64,000 nucleotides of DNA from Plazaster borealis (lineage: Eukaryota; Echinodermata; Asteroidea; Forcipulatida; Labidiasteridae), in contig CM037462.1 in NCBI GenBank assembly GCA_021014325.1, positions 9,158,501 to 9,222,500 on the forward strand, given 5' to 3'. Below are positions 1 to 11,692 of the stretch, piece by piece (the stretch's first letter is position 1; every line of letters starts with the position of its first letter). Both the position numbers and the translations under genes were made by a program. The notes beneath the pieces are model-generated. The model was not told the DNA's origin and made no database searches. It was given only the letters and a program-made list of their open reading frames with translations.

Positions 1-233
1 TTCAATGGCTGTATCTATATTTACGGGTGTCGCCCTCGGAACCAGACTACTGTATGATCGTCATGAGTTCCACTGGCGACATTTTCGCTTTGTGTTTAGA
101 GTTGTATTAGTTGAAGTAGAATATTTATTAACTTCATGTTAGCGTGACTCCATGATGCCTCATTCAATTCGAAGAAATCGGAACGAGACCGGCTGATTTA
201 TAGCATGGTTCATGTTAAGGCTTGGCAATGTGC

Positions 234-605
234 TTAAAGGCAATAAACACGTTTGGTTTAAATGTCAAAGACCAGTATTCTCACTTCGTGTATCCCAACA
301 TATGCATAAAAGAACAAACCTGTGAACATTTGGGCACAATTGGTCATCGAAGATGCAAGAAAATAATAAAAGAAAAAACACCCTTGTTGCACAAATTTGT
401 GTACTTTCAGATGCCTGAAAAGGGCTTTTTTAGATTCAAATATTTAAGTGAGAAATTACCTCTTTCTCAAAAACTACGTTACTTCAGAGGGAGTCGTTTC
501 TCACAATGTTTTATACCATCAACAGCTTTCCGTTGCTCGTTACCAATTAACTTTTTATGCTAATATATATTTTGAGTAATTATCAAACGTATCCAGTGCC
601 TTTAA
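234..605 (+). mobile_element. TTAA-flanked hairpin MITE, copy A
   Basis: Flanked by TTAA (234-237 and 602-605). It starts AGGCAATAAACACGTTTGG and ends with a related inverted end (AAACGTATCCAGTGCCT). The body matches the copies near 32.5, 49.0 and 51.3 kb (GTATCCCAACAT, GGTCATCGAAG). Its centre carries a decayed GCCTGAAAAGGGC hairpin instead of the CTTCTTGCAAGAAG one. No transposase frame is present. The 113-residue open frame across it is a translation of the repeat. Confidence 0.8.
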
Positions 606-947
606 GCTTTTCGTGTAGCCGACTGGGATAGTAAACTGTGCGTTTACTTGCCCCCAGGAAGTTTTAGTGGCACAGATTTTAAACATGTATTGTCAGCATC
701 TTTATGGTGAATTAACAGTGGCGATCACAACCGGTGTATTGGTTAAATGAAGTTACATTCACACATTCAACAATTATTTAGCACATTTCAAAAATGTATT
801 ATTCACATCTGAAAAAGACAAAATATAAGCACAGTTTCTGGTAGCCCACAGCAAGTTGAGAAGTAGTGTTTACTAATACAAGCCCGTAGCATTTTTTTTG
901 CTGTAGACAGTGTGCGCAGAGCTAGTGTTAAGAGGAAGCCCTATGAC

Positions 948-1165
948 GTTTGGTCTCAAACTTTTGACAAACTAGCTACACTTAGCCGTTAACGGTGTGC
1001 ATCAAAATGACGTTGACGTCATTTGTGGAAGGTTGTATTTTTTTACCTCCATGTTGCAACAAAGCGGCAATACAAAACGGAGCTCCCACAAAATGACGTA
1101 ACATAAGTAATGACGCAAAGGGGCTGTTCGCGAATCTTTCTGAAAGTACCGGAGAAGGGTATTCA
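948..1165 (-). repeat. Interspersed repeat, GAGCTCCGTTTTGT family
   Basis: Its reverse complement aligns with 43540-43735, sharing CGAGAGCTCCGTTTTGTA-like and GTGTAGCTAGTTT-like blocks. Both copies are rich in TGACGTCA-like steps. I cannot define ends or target duplications. No coding potential. Confidence 0.6.
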
Positions 1166-1322
1166 AAATGATTCTTGTTATTTCTTAAAATTAAAAACTG
1201 TAATAACCTCATGTGATCTCAATTTCCTTATTGATTGAAAACATTTTGAAATGAATTTCAGCAAGGATCACTTGTTGCCGTTTTTGTTAAAGTTGGACTT
1301 GGCGAAACGGCTCATTACAAGG

Positions 1323-1717
1323 TTAAAGGCATCGTACACGTTTGGTAATGACTCTGAAAATTTATGGCAATAAAAACTTACTTGGTAAGAAGTACAGCAG
1401 CGTTGGATAGTATAATGCATTTTGAGAGAACTTTTACTTCGAAGGACTGCGGTTATGGAAAAATATATCACTTTTTATCCCCCAAATATGTTGAATATTG
1501 AGAAGCGTTACGGTAACGCTTCAGAGTGTGTATTCCAATGCAGATTATTCTTCCTGCGTGGACATAACCGCTCCAGATTTTCGGCAATCTCAAAAACGCC
1601 AGCACCTTTTGAAATGAAATTTTCACAGGATAGTTTTATGGTATATATACATCTACAACTATATAGGATTGAAACAAATAATAGGCTCCAATTACCAAAC
1701 GTGCACGATGCCTTTAA
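1323..1717 (-). mobile_element. TTAA MITE with a different central hairpin
   Basis: Ends are AGGCATCGTACACGTTTGG and the inverse CCAAACGTGCACGATGCCT, with TTAA at 1323-1326 and 1714-1717. The interior largely differs from the common form; its centre is the perfect palindrome GAAGCGTTAC-G-GTAACGCTTC (about 1501-1521). So conserved ends surround a different hairpin. Confidence 0.7.
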
Positions 1718-1797
1718 GACCAACGATGTTGGTTTTATTACCGTTACTCAGTTTTGGGGGTCATCTTAAAGTTTACTTCCTTGGCTCAGTGCAATCT

Positions 1798-1990
1798 TGG
1801 CCCAATTTCATAGAGGTGCTTAAGCACCAAAAGCGGCTAAGCACAACAAAATTGTGCTAACCAGAATAAGGTTATCAGCCAAACTACCATGTCACATGTA
1901 CAATTTGTGGCTGTTTCCTGCTCATCTCCCGCTTACCAGAAAATTGTTAAGCAATAATTTTTACTTAAGCAGCTCCACGAAATTGGGCCC
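1798..1990. mobile_element. GGGCCCAATTTCAT fold-back element, complete
   Basis: Begins GGCCCAATTTCATAGAGGTG and ends with the inverse CACGAAATTGGGCCC. The interior carries TTAAGCA/TGCTTAA motifs in both directions. Related copies lie at 2158-2434, 10260-10437, 19453-19611 and 38325-38872. Confidence 0.75.
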
Positions 1991-2157
1991 AGGTATTTAA
2001 TTGGAGTTTCATATTTTTGTAACGCTCACAAAGTACCTTATATCTATAGTAAACAGTTTTATGAACTTTGGCCAAGGTTAGCATGCCCTTTTCCGTGCTT
2101 ATGGTTAGCAGCGCTAAGGGAAATCGTAAACTGTAAGCGCAAAATCGGCCGTTTACC

Positions 2158-2434
2158 CGGGCCCAATTTTATAGAGTTGTTAACCACTAAGCAATTTCTT
2201 GTGCTTACTATAGCAGAACGAAATGCGTAAGCAAAAGTGTGTTCCATAAACGATCAAAAAGATTTGACAGCGCGTGCGACGTTCAACACAATGGACTTGC
2301 ACTTAAATCATTCATCTGCTGACAAGAACCGCCGGCAAGCTAGCGTGCATTTTGCTTTGCTTATAATTAGCGGCGTTTATGAAGTAGAAATTCTGCTAAT
2401 GGCCGAAATGTAAGCAGCAAAATGAAATTGGGCC
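2158..2434. mobile_element. GGGCCCAATTTTAT fold-back element, diverged copy
   Basis: Starts GGGCCCAATTTTATAGAG and ends AAATGAAATTGGGCC in inverse orientation. About 80 bases longer than the copy just upstream, with a poorly conserved middle. Confidence 0.6.
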
Positions 2435-2461
2435 ATGAACAAGCACAGCAGCTCAATTGTA

Positions 2462-2544
2462 TCCTCTAAAATTCCCGGGTCAGATTTGACGCGGATTCCG
2501 GGTGTAAGGGGGATCATAACCCATTTCTGGGTCAGGCTGACCAC
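2462..2544. repeat. GGGTCA/TGACC motif array, fragment
   Basis: Contains CTCTAAAATTCCCGGGTCAG followed by further GGGTCA and TGACC copies in both orientations. It matches the start of the complete elements near 53.1 and 58.8 kb and is truncated. Confidence 0.55.
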
Positions 2545-4330
2545 TTAAATAATTGCTTCGTAACAAGTTGGGAAGAGCGCATTCTGTTTACCAGCCAGGC
2601 TCATAGTGAATGATACCCATGCCTACAAACTTACAGAATGTGAAGGGGGTAACCCTGTTTCAGCCCCAAGAGTAGGTGGCAATGTGCTCCTGGTGACAGT
2701 TGATTTGGTTTGACAGCCCAAAACAGTTTAAGTGTAGCCCTCACCTTGAAGTGGCCATCCGGCCTTGTGATGTTAGGCGGAAATCTCATTAAACAAAATA
2801 AAAATAACATAAACAATCTAAAGCTTGCCAGCCGAATATTTATGCGTGAAGGACATAGATTAGTTTTATATAACCTCATTAATTAATTCCAATCAATTTG
2901 GTAGTTAATGAACGATTTCCCCCCTTGTTGCGCATCGCGTGAGGATACCAAGCGAACATTTCCCCGGGGGTCGGATTCCCGGCGACGTGTCGCGACACGA
3001 GTATAGAGCAGTGAAGCGTTACACATCTCCATCACCATCCCCTGCATAGATTACCTCTCAACACATCAGAAGGGGGGGGGGCAGGCTAATTCTTCTCGGT
3101 TCTGTAGCATTTTCCCCAGTGGAAAATAATCACAACGATGGAAGATAATAACTTAATTCACGACATTAGGGGAAGTTGTCATTTGATACGTTCAAACAAA
3201 CAGTATACAGTTTCCCCAACCATATTGATGTCCCCCAAGCAAGACAAGATTTCTCTCCACGTAACAGAAGCTTTACGCATGAGAAGTGGCCGAGTCGGAT
3301 GAGCGAGACGCGTACGGGGGCTACGGGTGTTTCGTCGACCGGCTCCCCCTCAGAAACTCAGCCCTTGGCACGGTCTTTCCCTCGTACATGCTTCTTGTGT
3401 ACAAACATGGGGAGGGGTATCCTTAAAATTCTTTTTTTTTACTTGACAGCTCCATTCTGTGTAAAAAAAACCCGAAATACTCTGACAGACTTATTATTAT
3501 ACAGCGTATACTAAAAGAACATTGACAAAATTTCATGCACTTTTCTTCCCAGATAGAATGAGAGGGGGGAAGAGGTTGTGGAAAAACATCAGACTCCTTC
3601 TCAGCCCTCCGATGACAAATACTGGGGGAACAGCGCTAGATGGAATTTCGTTATGGTTGGATTATAAAACAGAAGGTATCGTTGTCACAAAGGGGGTTCC
3701 TGATCAAGGGCAATAATATCCCCGAGTGGGAGAAGAAAATGACAGCGATTGGGGTAAGGATGCTGTGGTTGATATTTTAAGCCCAAGGAATGGGCCACAA
3801 TGGAGTAGAATCGTCATTATCACACGCGGACATCGTAAATAGATGCCATATATGTGTGTCTCTTGGGAGATGAGGCGTCTGATCAGGGTATAAAATATAC
3901 CTCAAACGGGATAACCAACAAATGATTGTCAACTTAATCTGTTTATTAATCCCTCCTTCTTATAATTCCACAAATGGCTCGCGTGTGTGGCACCAAAATG
4001 AAGCCCGAGAACGAAGTGTGGTCCGGGGCCTAATTGTAGTCCCAGCCTAGTTACCTAAATGTAGCCTATAGGCCAGGATTAACGCTACATTTAGGTCTCA
4101 AGCTACACATAAGTGACACTTATTCGTGTTTGTTGAGAAGCTTCAACTGATGTAGTAATAAGTTCCATGCCAGAAGGTAGCCCTATAAGGGTTCGACGAT
4201 TTGAAACATGAATGGGCTAAAATCTGAAAGAAAACCGCGCTCAACCCACAACAGGAACAACATGCTTGACTTTTTATACAGAAAAACAACTTTTTTCCAT
4301 GTTATGAACAAAAACGACATCACTTTATAT
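2545..4330. other. Intergenic DNA without recognisable features
   Basis: Open frames of 60-112 codons here have no domain-like content and no supporting splice pattern. There is a short G-run near 3074. Nothing else is supported. Confidence 0.5.
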
Positions 4331-5149
4331 TAAAGGGGAATGTCGTAGCCGGCCTCAGGTCGACCTACGATTTTCTTGCGCACGCACGATGTCCCAAATA
4401 CTCACAGGTCGACTGCGATTGGTTCCCGACCGTCGGGATCACGTCGATACAAGTTACGCTCAGGTCGTAAATAATCGCCGACTGAAAAGTTCCCGATGGT
4501 CTTAGCTCAGGCGCAGTGTGATCCTGGAAGTCAGTCGCCGACTGTTTTTTGTTGACGCAAGGTCGACCTGAGGCCGGCTTTATGATGAAATCTAACCCAG
4601 TTACACTTCACACGCGCGCGCTGGCCGTCACATCACAAAGGGCGCCGTTACTTAAAGGGACACGTTGCCTTGGATCGGACGAGTTGGTCAAAAAAAATCG
4701 TTCGAAACAGTTTGTTATAAAATGCATATGGTTAGAAAGACGTTATCAAAGTAGAATACAATGATCCACACAAATATGCCTCGAAATTGCGTGGTTTTCC
4801 TTTTACTTTGCAAACTAACACGGTCGGCCATTTTGTGGAGTCAAAATGTTGACTCCACAAAATCGCCGACCGTGTTTGTTCACGATGTAAAAGGAAAACC
4901 ACGCAATTTCGAGACATTTTTATTTGTGTGGATCATTGTATTCTACTTTTAAAACATCTTTCTAACCGTATGCATTTTATAACAAACGGTTACAAATGCT
5001 TTTTATAGACCAACTCGCCCGATCCAAGGCAAAGTGTCCCTTTAAGTGAGGGTGATGTGACGGTTAGCGCACGTGAGCTTGCAAACTGGATTACAGTTCA
5101 TAAAAACTGCCAGGCCTGCGGTGTGACCATGACGACAGTTCCCCTTTAA
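4330..5149. mobile_element. Outer TTAA fold-back element (hosts a second one)
   Basis: TTAA at 4330-4333 and 5146-5149, with inverted ends AGGGGAA(C)TGTCGT. A second inverted pair lies inside: TTCACACGCGCGCGCTGGCC near 4606 against the GGTTAGCGCACGTGAGC region near 5062. The left arm also holds its own inverted GCCGGCCTCAGGTCGACCT pair (about 4349-4367 and 4560-4578). No transposase frame. Confidence 0.7.
4652..5045. mobile_element. Inner near-palindromic TTAA element
   Basis: TTAA at 4652-4655 and 5042-5045. Two arms of almost 195 bases fold on a centre near 4846 (GAGTCAAAATGTTGACTC). Ends are AGGGACACGTTGCCTTGGAT and its inverse. Because it is palindromic, both strands show near-identical spurious open frames. 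Confidence 0.75.
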
Positions 5150-5463
5150 GTCCATTCCAAAATAATCGTCCTTGCCCTTCCTTGTGCATATTCCTTTGCA
5201 GGAAACCACTGCTCTGCTGTTCGAGATTTGTTTTAATCTGATTATCTGTCACTTCAGGGAAGTAAAGCTCGTGAAAATTTTCACGTGTGTCCAGAAAATA
5301 ATATAAGATAGTGGTTTAACATTCTGCATGAAATTTGAATTTCTTGAAGTGTTTAAGTATTTGTTTAAGTAAAGTTACGAAATCATGCAACTGAACCTTT
5401 AACTTAGTTTTGTTTTATAGATCCAAGATTATACTATACTTAATTGCCCTTTTAAATAGTACA

Positions 5464-5600
5464 AACGAAGTGTGGACCATACAACAAAAGAGGTCCACAC
5501 AATGTGGGGACTTAAACACTACGTGGACTTACACACGTCCACACAGTGTTTTTTGTACAAAGGTTTAATCCACAGAGTGTATGCAACACAGCGCTGTGTG
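5464..5600. repeat. GTCCACACAGTGT motif array
   Basis: Contains several GTCCACA/TGTGGAC copies in both orientations (ACGAAGTGTGGACC, GAGGTCCACACAATGTGG, ACACGTCCACACAGTGTT). The same layout recurs at 8014-8151 and, inverted, at 9591-9690. Confidence 0.65.
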
Positions 5601-6296
5601 TGTTTGTAGGGATGTTTGTTTGATTGTCTGTTGTTGATGTGGGGTGTTTGCTTTCGTGTGCCTGTGTGTTGGTCTAGCTGTGTTTTTCAATTGTAAACTT
5701 CTGTTGCTGTTTTCGTTTAATTTAATCAAAAAGTTAGATTTTGTTTTCTGTGTTTTCGATTGCGTAATATGTTAAAACTTTTTGTTTCAACTCAGAGCTG
5801 TTTACAATCTTAAAACCACCTTGTTATTTAAATCAACTTGTGATTTCAAATTTCTTTTTAAAGTTTTCAAACCAAGAGCAGTTTCAAATATTTTTTAAAC
5901 ACCCCCCAAACTCGACCTCTGGCCGCCATATTGGAAATTGCTTTCAATAAACGACTTTGCAACCCCTATACGTGTAGCCAAGACCTATATGAACCCTCAC
6001 CAATTTACCTTAACGTATAGCCCGGACCCACAACGTAGCCCCAATCCTGCTCGGACCTAACGTAGCCAAGTTTAGGTTTGAGTTTAAGATTCAATATTGG
6101 AGCTACATTTAGAAGCCGCACAAACGACCACATTTTTTAATGTTCCGCAAACGAAAATGGGACCAGAGTGCGTTTCCCCTTCCAGTCTCAGCTTAGTTAC
6201 AATGAAAAGTTCCCAATCATGTTCGTAAGTGTAACGTAATTCCACTATAAGCCACGCCCACTTCACACAATCGCATGGCTCCAACGCCTACCAGAA
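5600..6296. other. Intergenic DNA, no gene seen
   Basis: A TGTGTTTG-rich stretch (5590-5700) followed by AT-rich DNA. Open frames are short and unconvincing. Confidence 0.45.
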
Positions 6297-6411
6297 GCCA
6301 TTTTGAGATATGGTGGTCACAATACTATGACACAGGTTTGGGTAAATTTGTCTGTATACAACCAAACCAAACAGTGAACGTCTGTAGTGTCCACCATATC
6401 ACAAAAAGGCT
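6297..6411. mobile_element. Short fold-back element (TTTTGAGATATGGTGG family)
   Basis: The left arm AGCCATTTTGAGATATGGTGG pairs with the right arm CCACCATATCACAAAAAGGCT, and the middle pairs through CAGGTTTGGGT/CAACCAAACC. A second copy is at about 47902-48021. Confidence 0.65.
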
Positions 6412-6604
6412 AATAGAAATGCATTGAGCTAGTTTTGTGTGACAATTTATGTTATAACATTGGACTTGGCTTTTTGACTCAAGGTCTTCTCAGAATTATA
6501 ATTTTCTGTCATAAGAAATGCCTTTGAACGATGAAATGTGTGATTTTTTGGTAAATGACTACAATGACTTCCAATCATTGATAGATTTTTATACGTACAT
6601 GATG

Positions 6605-6972
6605 TTACATCCAGCAGAGTGTGGGTTCGAGTCCCGGTCTTGACACTTGTGTCCTTAAGCAACATACTTAACCATTATTGCTTCGTCCTTTGGATGGGAC
6701 GTAAATCCATTGGTCCCGTGTGTTGTGTAATGCACGTAAAGGAACCCAGTTACACTTATCGTTAAGAGAAGTGGTTCACCCTTGTGTTTCTGGCAGTGGC
6801 TGTCAAGTACGCCGCAGCACCTTGTTAACCCTTATTAGGTGCTACATAAATAGTTCTCATAAATCATAAAAACTTCAAAACCTGTCGTAAAAAGTGTCTC
6901 TTTTTGTTCAAGCGCCTTGAGCACCTTATTGGTGGATACGTACGCTATATAAGACTACATTATTATTACTCA
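6605..6972 (+). mobile_element. tRNA-derived SINE, 5'-truncated
   Basis: The B-box-like GGGTTCGAGTCCC follows CCAGCAGAGTGT; the tRNA head upstream is missing. The body has GCTTCGTCCTTTGGATGGGA and GTGTAATGCACGTAAAGGAACCC, and the 3' end AGCGCCTTGAGCACCTTATTGG runs into a TTATTATTA tail. The same body occurs at 24487-25300. Confidence 0.8.
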
Positions 6973-6999
6973 TTCGTCCATCCCATTCTGTACGCAGCG

Positions 7000-8010
7000 C
7001 GTACATAGATGTGCGTTTTCTTTATAAGATGTCGCCGTGATGACGTCATTGTATAAAGGTCAATGGAGATCAATGTTACCATCAAGATGGACGCCATCTT
7101 TATGGGCAATTTGGGTTTTGGCTTTGAGCTGCATCAAATGTTCTAACTTTTCCACAGCTAAGTGTTTCACCGAACAATCATGCCAGGAATTTTAATAAAA
7201 CACCCACGTGACGCATAGTGATGTAAAACAATATGACAAGTCTATGGTTGTCTGTAGACTTCATTGTTGACCGGTAGGATACCCGGGGATCCCAACCTCG
7301 TTTGCATATATCCAAAATTGTTGGATACGTATGCAAATTAGAATAGTCTGGCTTTGAACATGGTGAAAGAATACTGAATGAGTACAACTTGTTTACCGTA
7401 GACTTTTGTACACCAGTCGTTGTCCAATCAGGGTCCAAGTAAGGAGTTTCCCTCCCAGGGTTTACTATTGTAAACATGGTTGGAAATAAAGTAAACCACG
7501 GGGACGAGGTTGCGGGAATCCCACTTTGAAGCCCTTTGCCTGCTGAATTTAGAAACAACGGACTTTTCTTGAACGGGAATTTGTTTCCCGCCATATTTTA
7601 GGGAGCATTATACGGATGCTAATCTTAACGTTGTTACATCACGTATTACGTGTTACAATAAACCACTGGGACTGTATTCAAAGCTCCTTGAGTTTCAAGC
7701 TGCATCGTCCATTGGTGTATAGATATGTTCCACAATGAATTGTCATCGCCATCTTGTATCTTGATTCTTTCCAATGGTCCATGGAGCTTCATCCGTCATA
7801 GCTGAACGGCACTAATTACCCTTGTACGCGTTAATCTTACTGTAAGCTTTCTTCATTGCCATGTTACAATGACAAGTCTAGACCATTGGGGGTTTGTCAT
7901 CGGCCATGTAAAGAGCTTTATTTGAGCTTCACTCATCAGCGTCGGTTTTTCACGAAATAAAACTATTCCAAATGATTAATCTTGTTAAAGGGGCGTTGTA
8001 ATCTATTCCA
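7000..8010. other. Intergenic DNA, probably degenerate repeats
   Basis: A 138-codon minus-strand frame (7178-7594) has no signal, domain or splice support and is not called. CAAGATGG/CCATCTT words recur near 7085 and 7750, suggesting old repeat material. Confidence 0.4.
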
Positions 8011-8013
8011 GCG

Positions 8014-8151
8014 TTATATACGAAGTGTGGACCTGAGAACAAAAGAAGTCCACATAATGTAGGGACTTGAAATACTATGTCGACTTACACACGTCCACAC
8101 AGTGATTCTTTTTTACTAAAGGAATGTCCACAGAGTGTAGGAAACACAGAG
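8014..8151. repeat. GTCCACACAGTGT motif array, second copy
   Basis: Same order of motifs as 5464-5600 (ACGAAGTGTGGACC, then AAGTCCACATAATG, then ACACGTCCACACAGTG). It directly abuts the GGTGTTA element that follows. Confidence 0.65.
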
Positions 8152-8179
8152 CTGCGGGTATGTGTGAACGTGTCTATAT

Positions 8180-8412
8180 CACACAATAAAAAATGGAGTG
8201 TTAAATTTGACACCATGGGTGTTGTCACACACAGACCCCCAAGAGAGAATCAAAATTAACATCATAGAGTGTCAAAAATAACATCAATGTAATTGTTTTG
8301 GCAGAAATTAGTGTTATTTCAACACCCTATGGTGTTAATTTTGATTTTGTTTGGTATCTATATGTGACAACACCCATGGTGTAATTTTTAACATCCCAGT
8401 TTTTGCTGTGTA
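8180..8412. mobile_element. GGTGTTA/TAACACC motif-array element, first copy
   Basis: Left end CACACAATAAAAAATGGAGTG and right end CATCCCAGTTTTTGCTGTG are inverted versions of each other. The interior repeats GGTGTTA and its inverse. Nearly the same element, better preserved, is at 35952-36181. Confidence 0.7.
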
Positions 8413-8755
8413 CACCCGTTGACAGCGATAACTTTAACCAAACGATCCGGGTGTTTTGACAAACTGAGCGCGTCCATGAATAGATTGTGTGTACGATAAT
8501 AACGTCTACATGTCAGAAGGACATGAAATTAACCAATTTAAATCTCATTGAAAATGTTCCTGACAACTTCAACGAAATGGTGCGCGTTACTCGTTGTTTT
8601 GTATATTGTAATGCTGACTCCCCTTTCTTACTTCCTTTATAATATCTGCCCTGCAAAGCAGTCTGATATATTGTAATTTTATAATTCTAACAGTGGTCCA
8701 ACGCCTGCTTTATAGTTATAAGGCTTTTGCAGATAAATGGTGGGATTATGCATTT

Positions 8756-8960
8756 GTGATGATAAAAGCATGGAATGTGGCTACAGGGCTATCGCAGAAT
8801 TGTCGTAGAGGCAGAATAACAAAGCAATGTCATTCATTTTGAAACTTTGCTTGTTATTCTACATTTTTCAAAATTCAAAATGGCCACGTTTAGCCAGATA
8901 TCTTTCTCGTGACATGCTCTGACTGTTTGCCGAATTTCTTGCTCGCATCATCAAAGGTAC
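8756..8960. mobile_element. Fold-back element, CTTTCTCGTGACA family
   Basis: The left arm AAAGCATGGAATGTGGCTA is loosely inverted by the right part with CATGCTCTGACTGTTTGCCGA. Related right halves occur at 34163-34290 and 53508-53690. Confidence 0.5.
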
Positions 8961-9011
8961 AGTTCCCCAATTATTTCCGCTATGTGCCCCGGATAAGTGC
9001 TTTAATATCTA

Positions 9012-9242
9012 ATGTCCAACTGGGTCCACGGCAAGCACAGCGACATCCCCCTTCCAAATGACTGCGTACCGGTACCCCCAACAAACGAATTATCTACGCC
9101 ACTGCCCACGGGCCAACTCGACCTGTCTGACCACGGTCACTCCGGTTGGCAAGGTTATGCCAACATACACAACATAGAAGTGGAAGTTCTGCAAACACAG
9201 AAGTGTTATCATAAAGCCATACTTCAAATTCACAATGCGTAG
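9012..9242 (+). CDS. Uncertain 76-codon open frame
   Basis: The first two thirds (9012-9165) are more GC-rich than surrounding DNA and the predicted chain is polar and Pro-rich (NDCVPVPPTNELSTPLP), so it reads more like protein than most frames here. I find no flanking splice sites that extend it, no signal peptide and no family match. It could be a lone exon or chance. Confidence 0.15.
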   Translation: MSNWVHGKHSDIPLPNDCVPVPPTNELSTPLPTGQLDLSDHGHSGWQGYANIHNIEVEVLQTQKCYHKAILQIHNA

Positions 9243-9590
9243 GTCAGTAAAATTTGTATTTGCTTTCTGGCGTAAAAGGAAAAATGCGAAGAGCCCCTTT
9301 TGCCGGGTATGATTTTTCCCCATGCCATTTCTTGTGCGGTGGTGATGACGTCAGAATGCGACCTATTATATTATGATAAGCTTTGAACCATAAACCATGA
9401 AGCACTTGCTGAGCTGCCCAAACTGGAGCAACCGCGCACAGCTGCAGACCTCGCAAGTTTAAATGAACAATGCGCTCGTTTTATTTTAGCTGAATCATGT
9501 TTAGCCTGCGCGTGGAAAAACAGCTCTGCGTTGCAGTCACTCTGTGGACATTCCTACGCCTGTACACTTAAGGAAAATCATATTCTTTAA

Positions 9591-9690
9591 CACTGTAAAA
9601 ACACTGTGTGGACGTGCTGGAGTCCACATAGTGTTTAAATTCCCTACTTTATGTGGCCCTCTTTTTTTCTCAGGTCCACACTTCGTATGT
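9591..9690. repeat. GTCCACACAGTGT motif array with CACTGTAAAAA end
   Basis: Starts CACTGTAAAAACACTGTGTGG and continues with GTCCACATAGTG and TATGTGG, ending AGGTCCACACTTCGTA. It links the GTCCACA arrays to the CACTGTAAAAA terminus of the other motif-array elements. Confidence 0.6.
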
Positions 9691-9868
9691 TATAGCGTTA
9701 AAACACGATAAGCAAAAGACTGGCAAATATCCGATATCAAACCAGGATTTGATGTTTCACCTCGAATTGTGTATTATTGTTATATTATATTTCTTGTAAT
9801 GAGACAAGGATGGAAAAGTGAATTTTAAATCACGTAGCTTGCAAGCCTGGGGAAACCTGTAAACAAGA

Positions 9869-10131
9869 GCCATTGCTATGTAAACCAGAAACACCGGGGT
9901 TAACCCCTACGGTACTCTTCCACGGTAAGTGTTATGGCTTCTTTTATGGCACTACCAATTCTAGCACACGGGACCTACTGCTGAATGTCCCATCCGAAAG
10001 ACAAAGCAATTATGGTAAAGTATCTTGCTCAACGACACAAGTGCCACGACCGGGACTCGAACCCACACTCTGCTGATCAGAAACACCAGAGCTTGTGATA
10101 CGGTGCTCTCAACTGCTCGGCCACCTTCTGG
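9869..10131 (-). mobile_element. tRNA-Leu-type SINE, nearly complete head
   Basis: On the minus strand it opens with a GGTGGCCGAGCAGTTGAGAG-like A box, then the GCTCTGGTGTTTCTGATCAG arm and the GGGTTCGAGTCCC B box. The body ends in GGGGTTAACCCCGGTGTTTC. It matches 39089-39400 and 56520-56834. Confidence 0.8.
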
Positions 10132-10259
10132 TAGGAGACCAAGCCTCTCTGTAGATAACTTTAGAGCAGGCTAGTCGAGACCAAAATTATCTCACTATAA
10201 GGGACAGCTTTACAAATCCTATCCACTGCGACGTGCAAGTTACAGGGCAAGTTCTTATA

Positions 10260-10437
10260 CAAGAGCCCAATTTCATAGAGCTGCTTAAGCACAACAAGTA
10301 TAGCTATTCAGCACAACAGAATTATGCTTGCCAGAATAAGGTTACCAGCCAAAATACCATGTCACCATGTACAATATGTGACTGCCCTGCTTATTTTTGC
10401 TTAGCAGAATATTTGTAAGCAATATTTTCTGCAGAAA
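10260..10437. mobile_element. GGGCCCAATTTCAT element, right end lost
   Basis: The left end GAGCCCAATTTCATAGAGCTG is intact and the body matches 1798-1990 to the AAGCAATATTTTCTGC segment. It then runs into a different repeat (ATGGTGTCACCGCAAACC). Confidence 0.65.
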
Positions 10438-10476
10438 GTAGATACCGCATGGTGTCACCGCAAACCGAAATTCCTA

Positions 10477-11183
10477 TAGACTGTGCAAGTCTCGCGCGTA
10501 TCGGAACGAGAAAACACGTCAAACGAAGAACATTCTTTTCTCTGATATAAAATCTTTGTTTTAAACAATATTCAGTGATAGAATATGAACAACAAAAAAT
10601 ACTCATTACATGTTTATAAAATCAGTTTTAGTTTTTATAATAAATACACACATAATGTGTTAATTTTTATTGAAGCAAAATTAAAACTCTGGGACAAGGA
10701 TACTTATTTGATCTTAACTTTTCAGAAAACCACTTATGTGGATTCGCGATGGTCACACGGGCGTAAAATTAACGCTTGACGCAGTTTATAGAGGACGCTG
10801 ACGCCTCAACAACTATGACTGCTATGAAAAGGCTTCGCGTTGCAATTACAGCATCTGACGATTATCATCGCGCATCCAAAACAAGCGTTTACATAAGTTT
10901 TGTGATCGGAGGTGAGCACAAAATTCTTAATTTTTTGCAGCAACCGGAAGCTGAGGTCAAGTTTAATTCTCGGGTTTTCTTCGTTATATTGTTGAATTGA
11001 TTTTACTTTCTTGTTTGTTATCACTAAGCATTACATTCCCAACAACATATATATTTTTCATGGTCATAAACCACGCTTAATTAAAATAATTGACAAAACA
11101 AAATCTTGCCCACGTAAATCTCCATATGGTTGGGACCACAATGGTCCCGGAAGTTCAAATATGCGCGAGACTTGCACAGTCTA
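10477..11183. mobile_element. 703-bp TA-flanked inverted-repeat element
   Basis: Ends GACTGTGCAAGTCTCGCGCG and its inverse, with TA at 10477-10478 and 11182-11183. It interrupts a repeat whose uninterrupted copy is at 42146-42183 (ACCGCAAACCCAATTGATACC). Short internal frames show no transposase motif, so it is non-autonomous. The TA duplication fits Tc1/mariner-like mobilisation, but that rests on the duplication alone. Confidence 0.75.
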
Positions 11184-11293
11184 TTGATACTCCACCATGA
11201 AAGATGTTATCAAGAACAGGGAAGAAAAAGAAAAAGGTCGCCATAATTTATAACATTATGCATCTTACAAAAAGGATAATTTTGACTTCAAGC

Positions 11294-11692
11294 TCAAAGG
11301 AATAGTATACTTCTGGTAATTGGCAAAGACCAGTATTCTCACTTAATTGGTGTATCCCAACATAATGCATAAAATAACAAACCTGTGAAAATTTGGGCTC
11401 AATTGGTCATCGAAGTTACAAGAAAATAATGTAAGGAAAAAACCCTACCTTTGTTGCATAGAATTGTGTGCTGCCTTTCAGATGCCTGAGAAAGGCTTCA
11501 TGCCTGAAGCCTTTCTCAGATTCAAATTTGTTGGTGAAAAATTACCCCTTTCTCTAAAACTACCGGTACATCACTTCCAAGGGGGTCGTTCCTAACAGTG
11601 TATTGTAATATCAACAGCTCTCCAGTGCTAATTATCAAGTAAGTTTTTTTGTCATTCATTTTTTGAGTAATAAAGGTATACCCTCCCTTTAA
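11294..11692 (+). mobile_element. TTAA-type MITE with AGGCTTCATG hairpin
   Basis: Ends GGAATAGTATACTTCTGG and TTTAAAGG-type TATACCCTCCCTTTAA. Centre GAGAAAGGCTTCATGCCTGAAGCCTTTCTC-like hairpin (about 11489-11518). The body shares GTATCCCAACATAATGCATA with the common MITE. Confidence 0.65.

Noticed and set aside
4732..4952. Two overlapping opposite-strand frames giving similar proteins
   Set aside because: Explained by the palindrome; not a conserved gene pair.
7178..7594. 138-codon minus-strand open frame, the second longest in the window
   Set aside because: No signal, domain, start context or splice partner; lies in repeat-like DNA.
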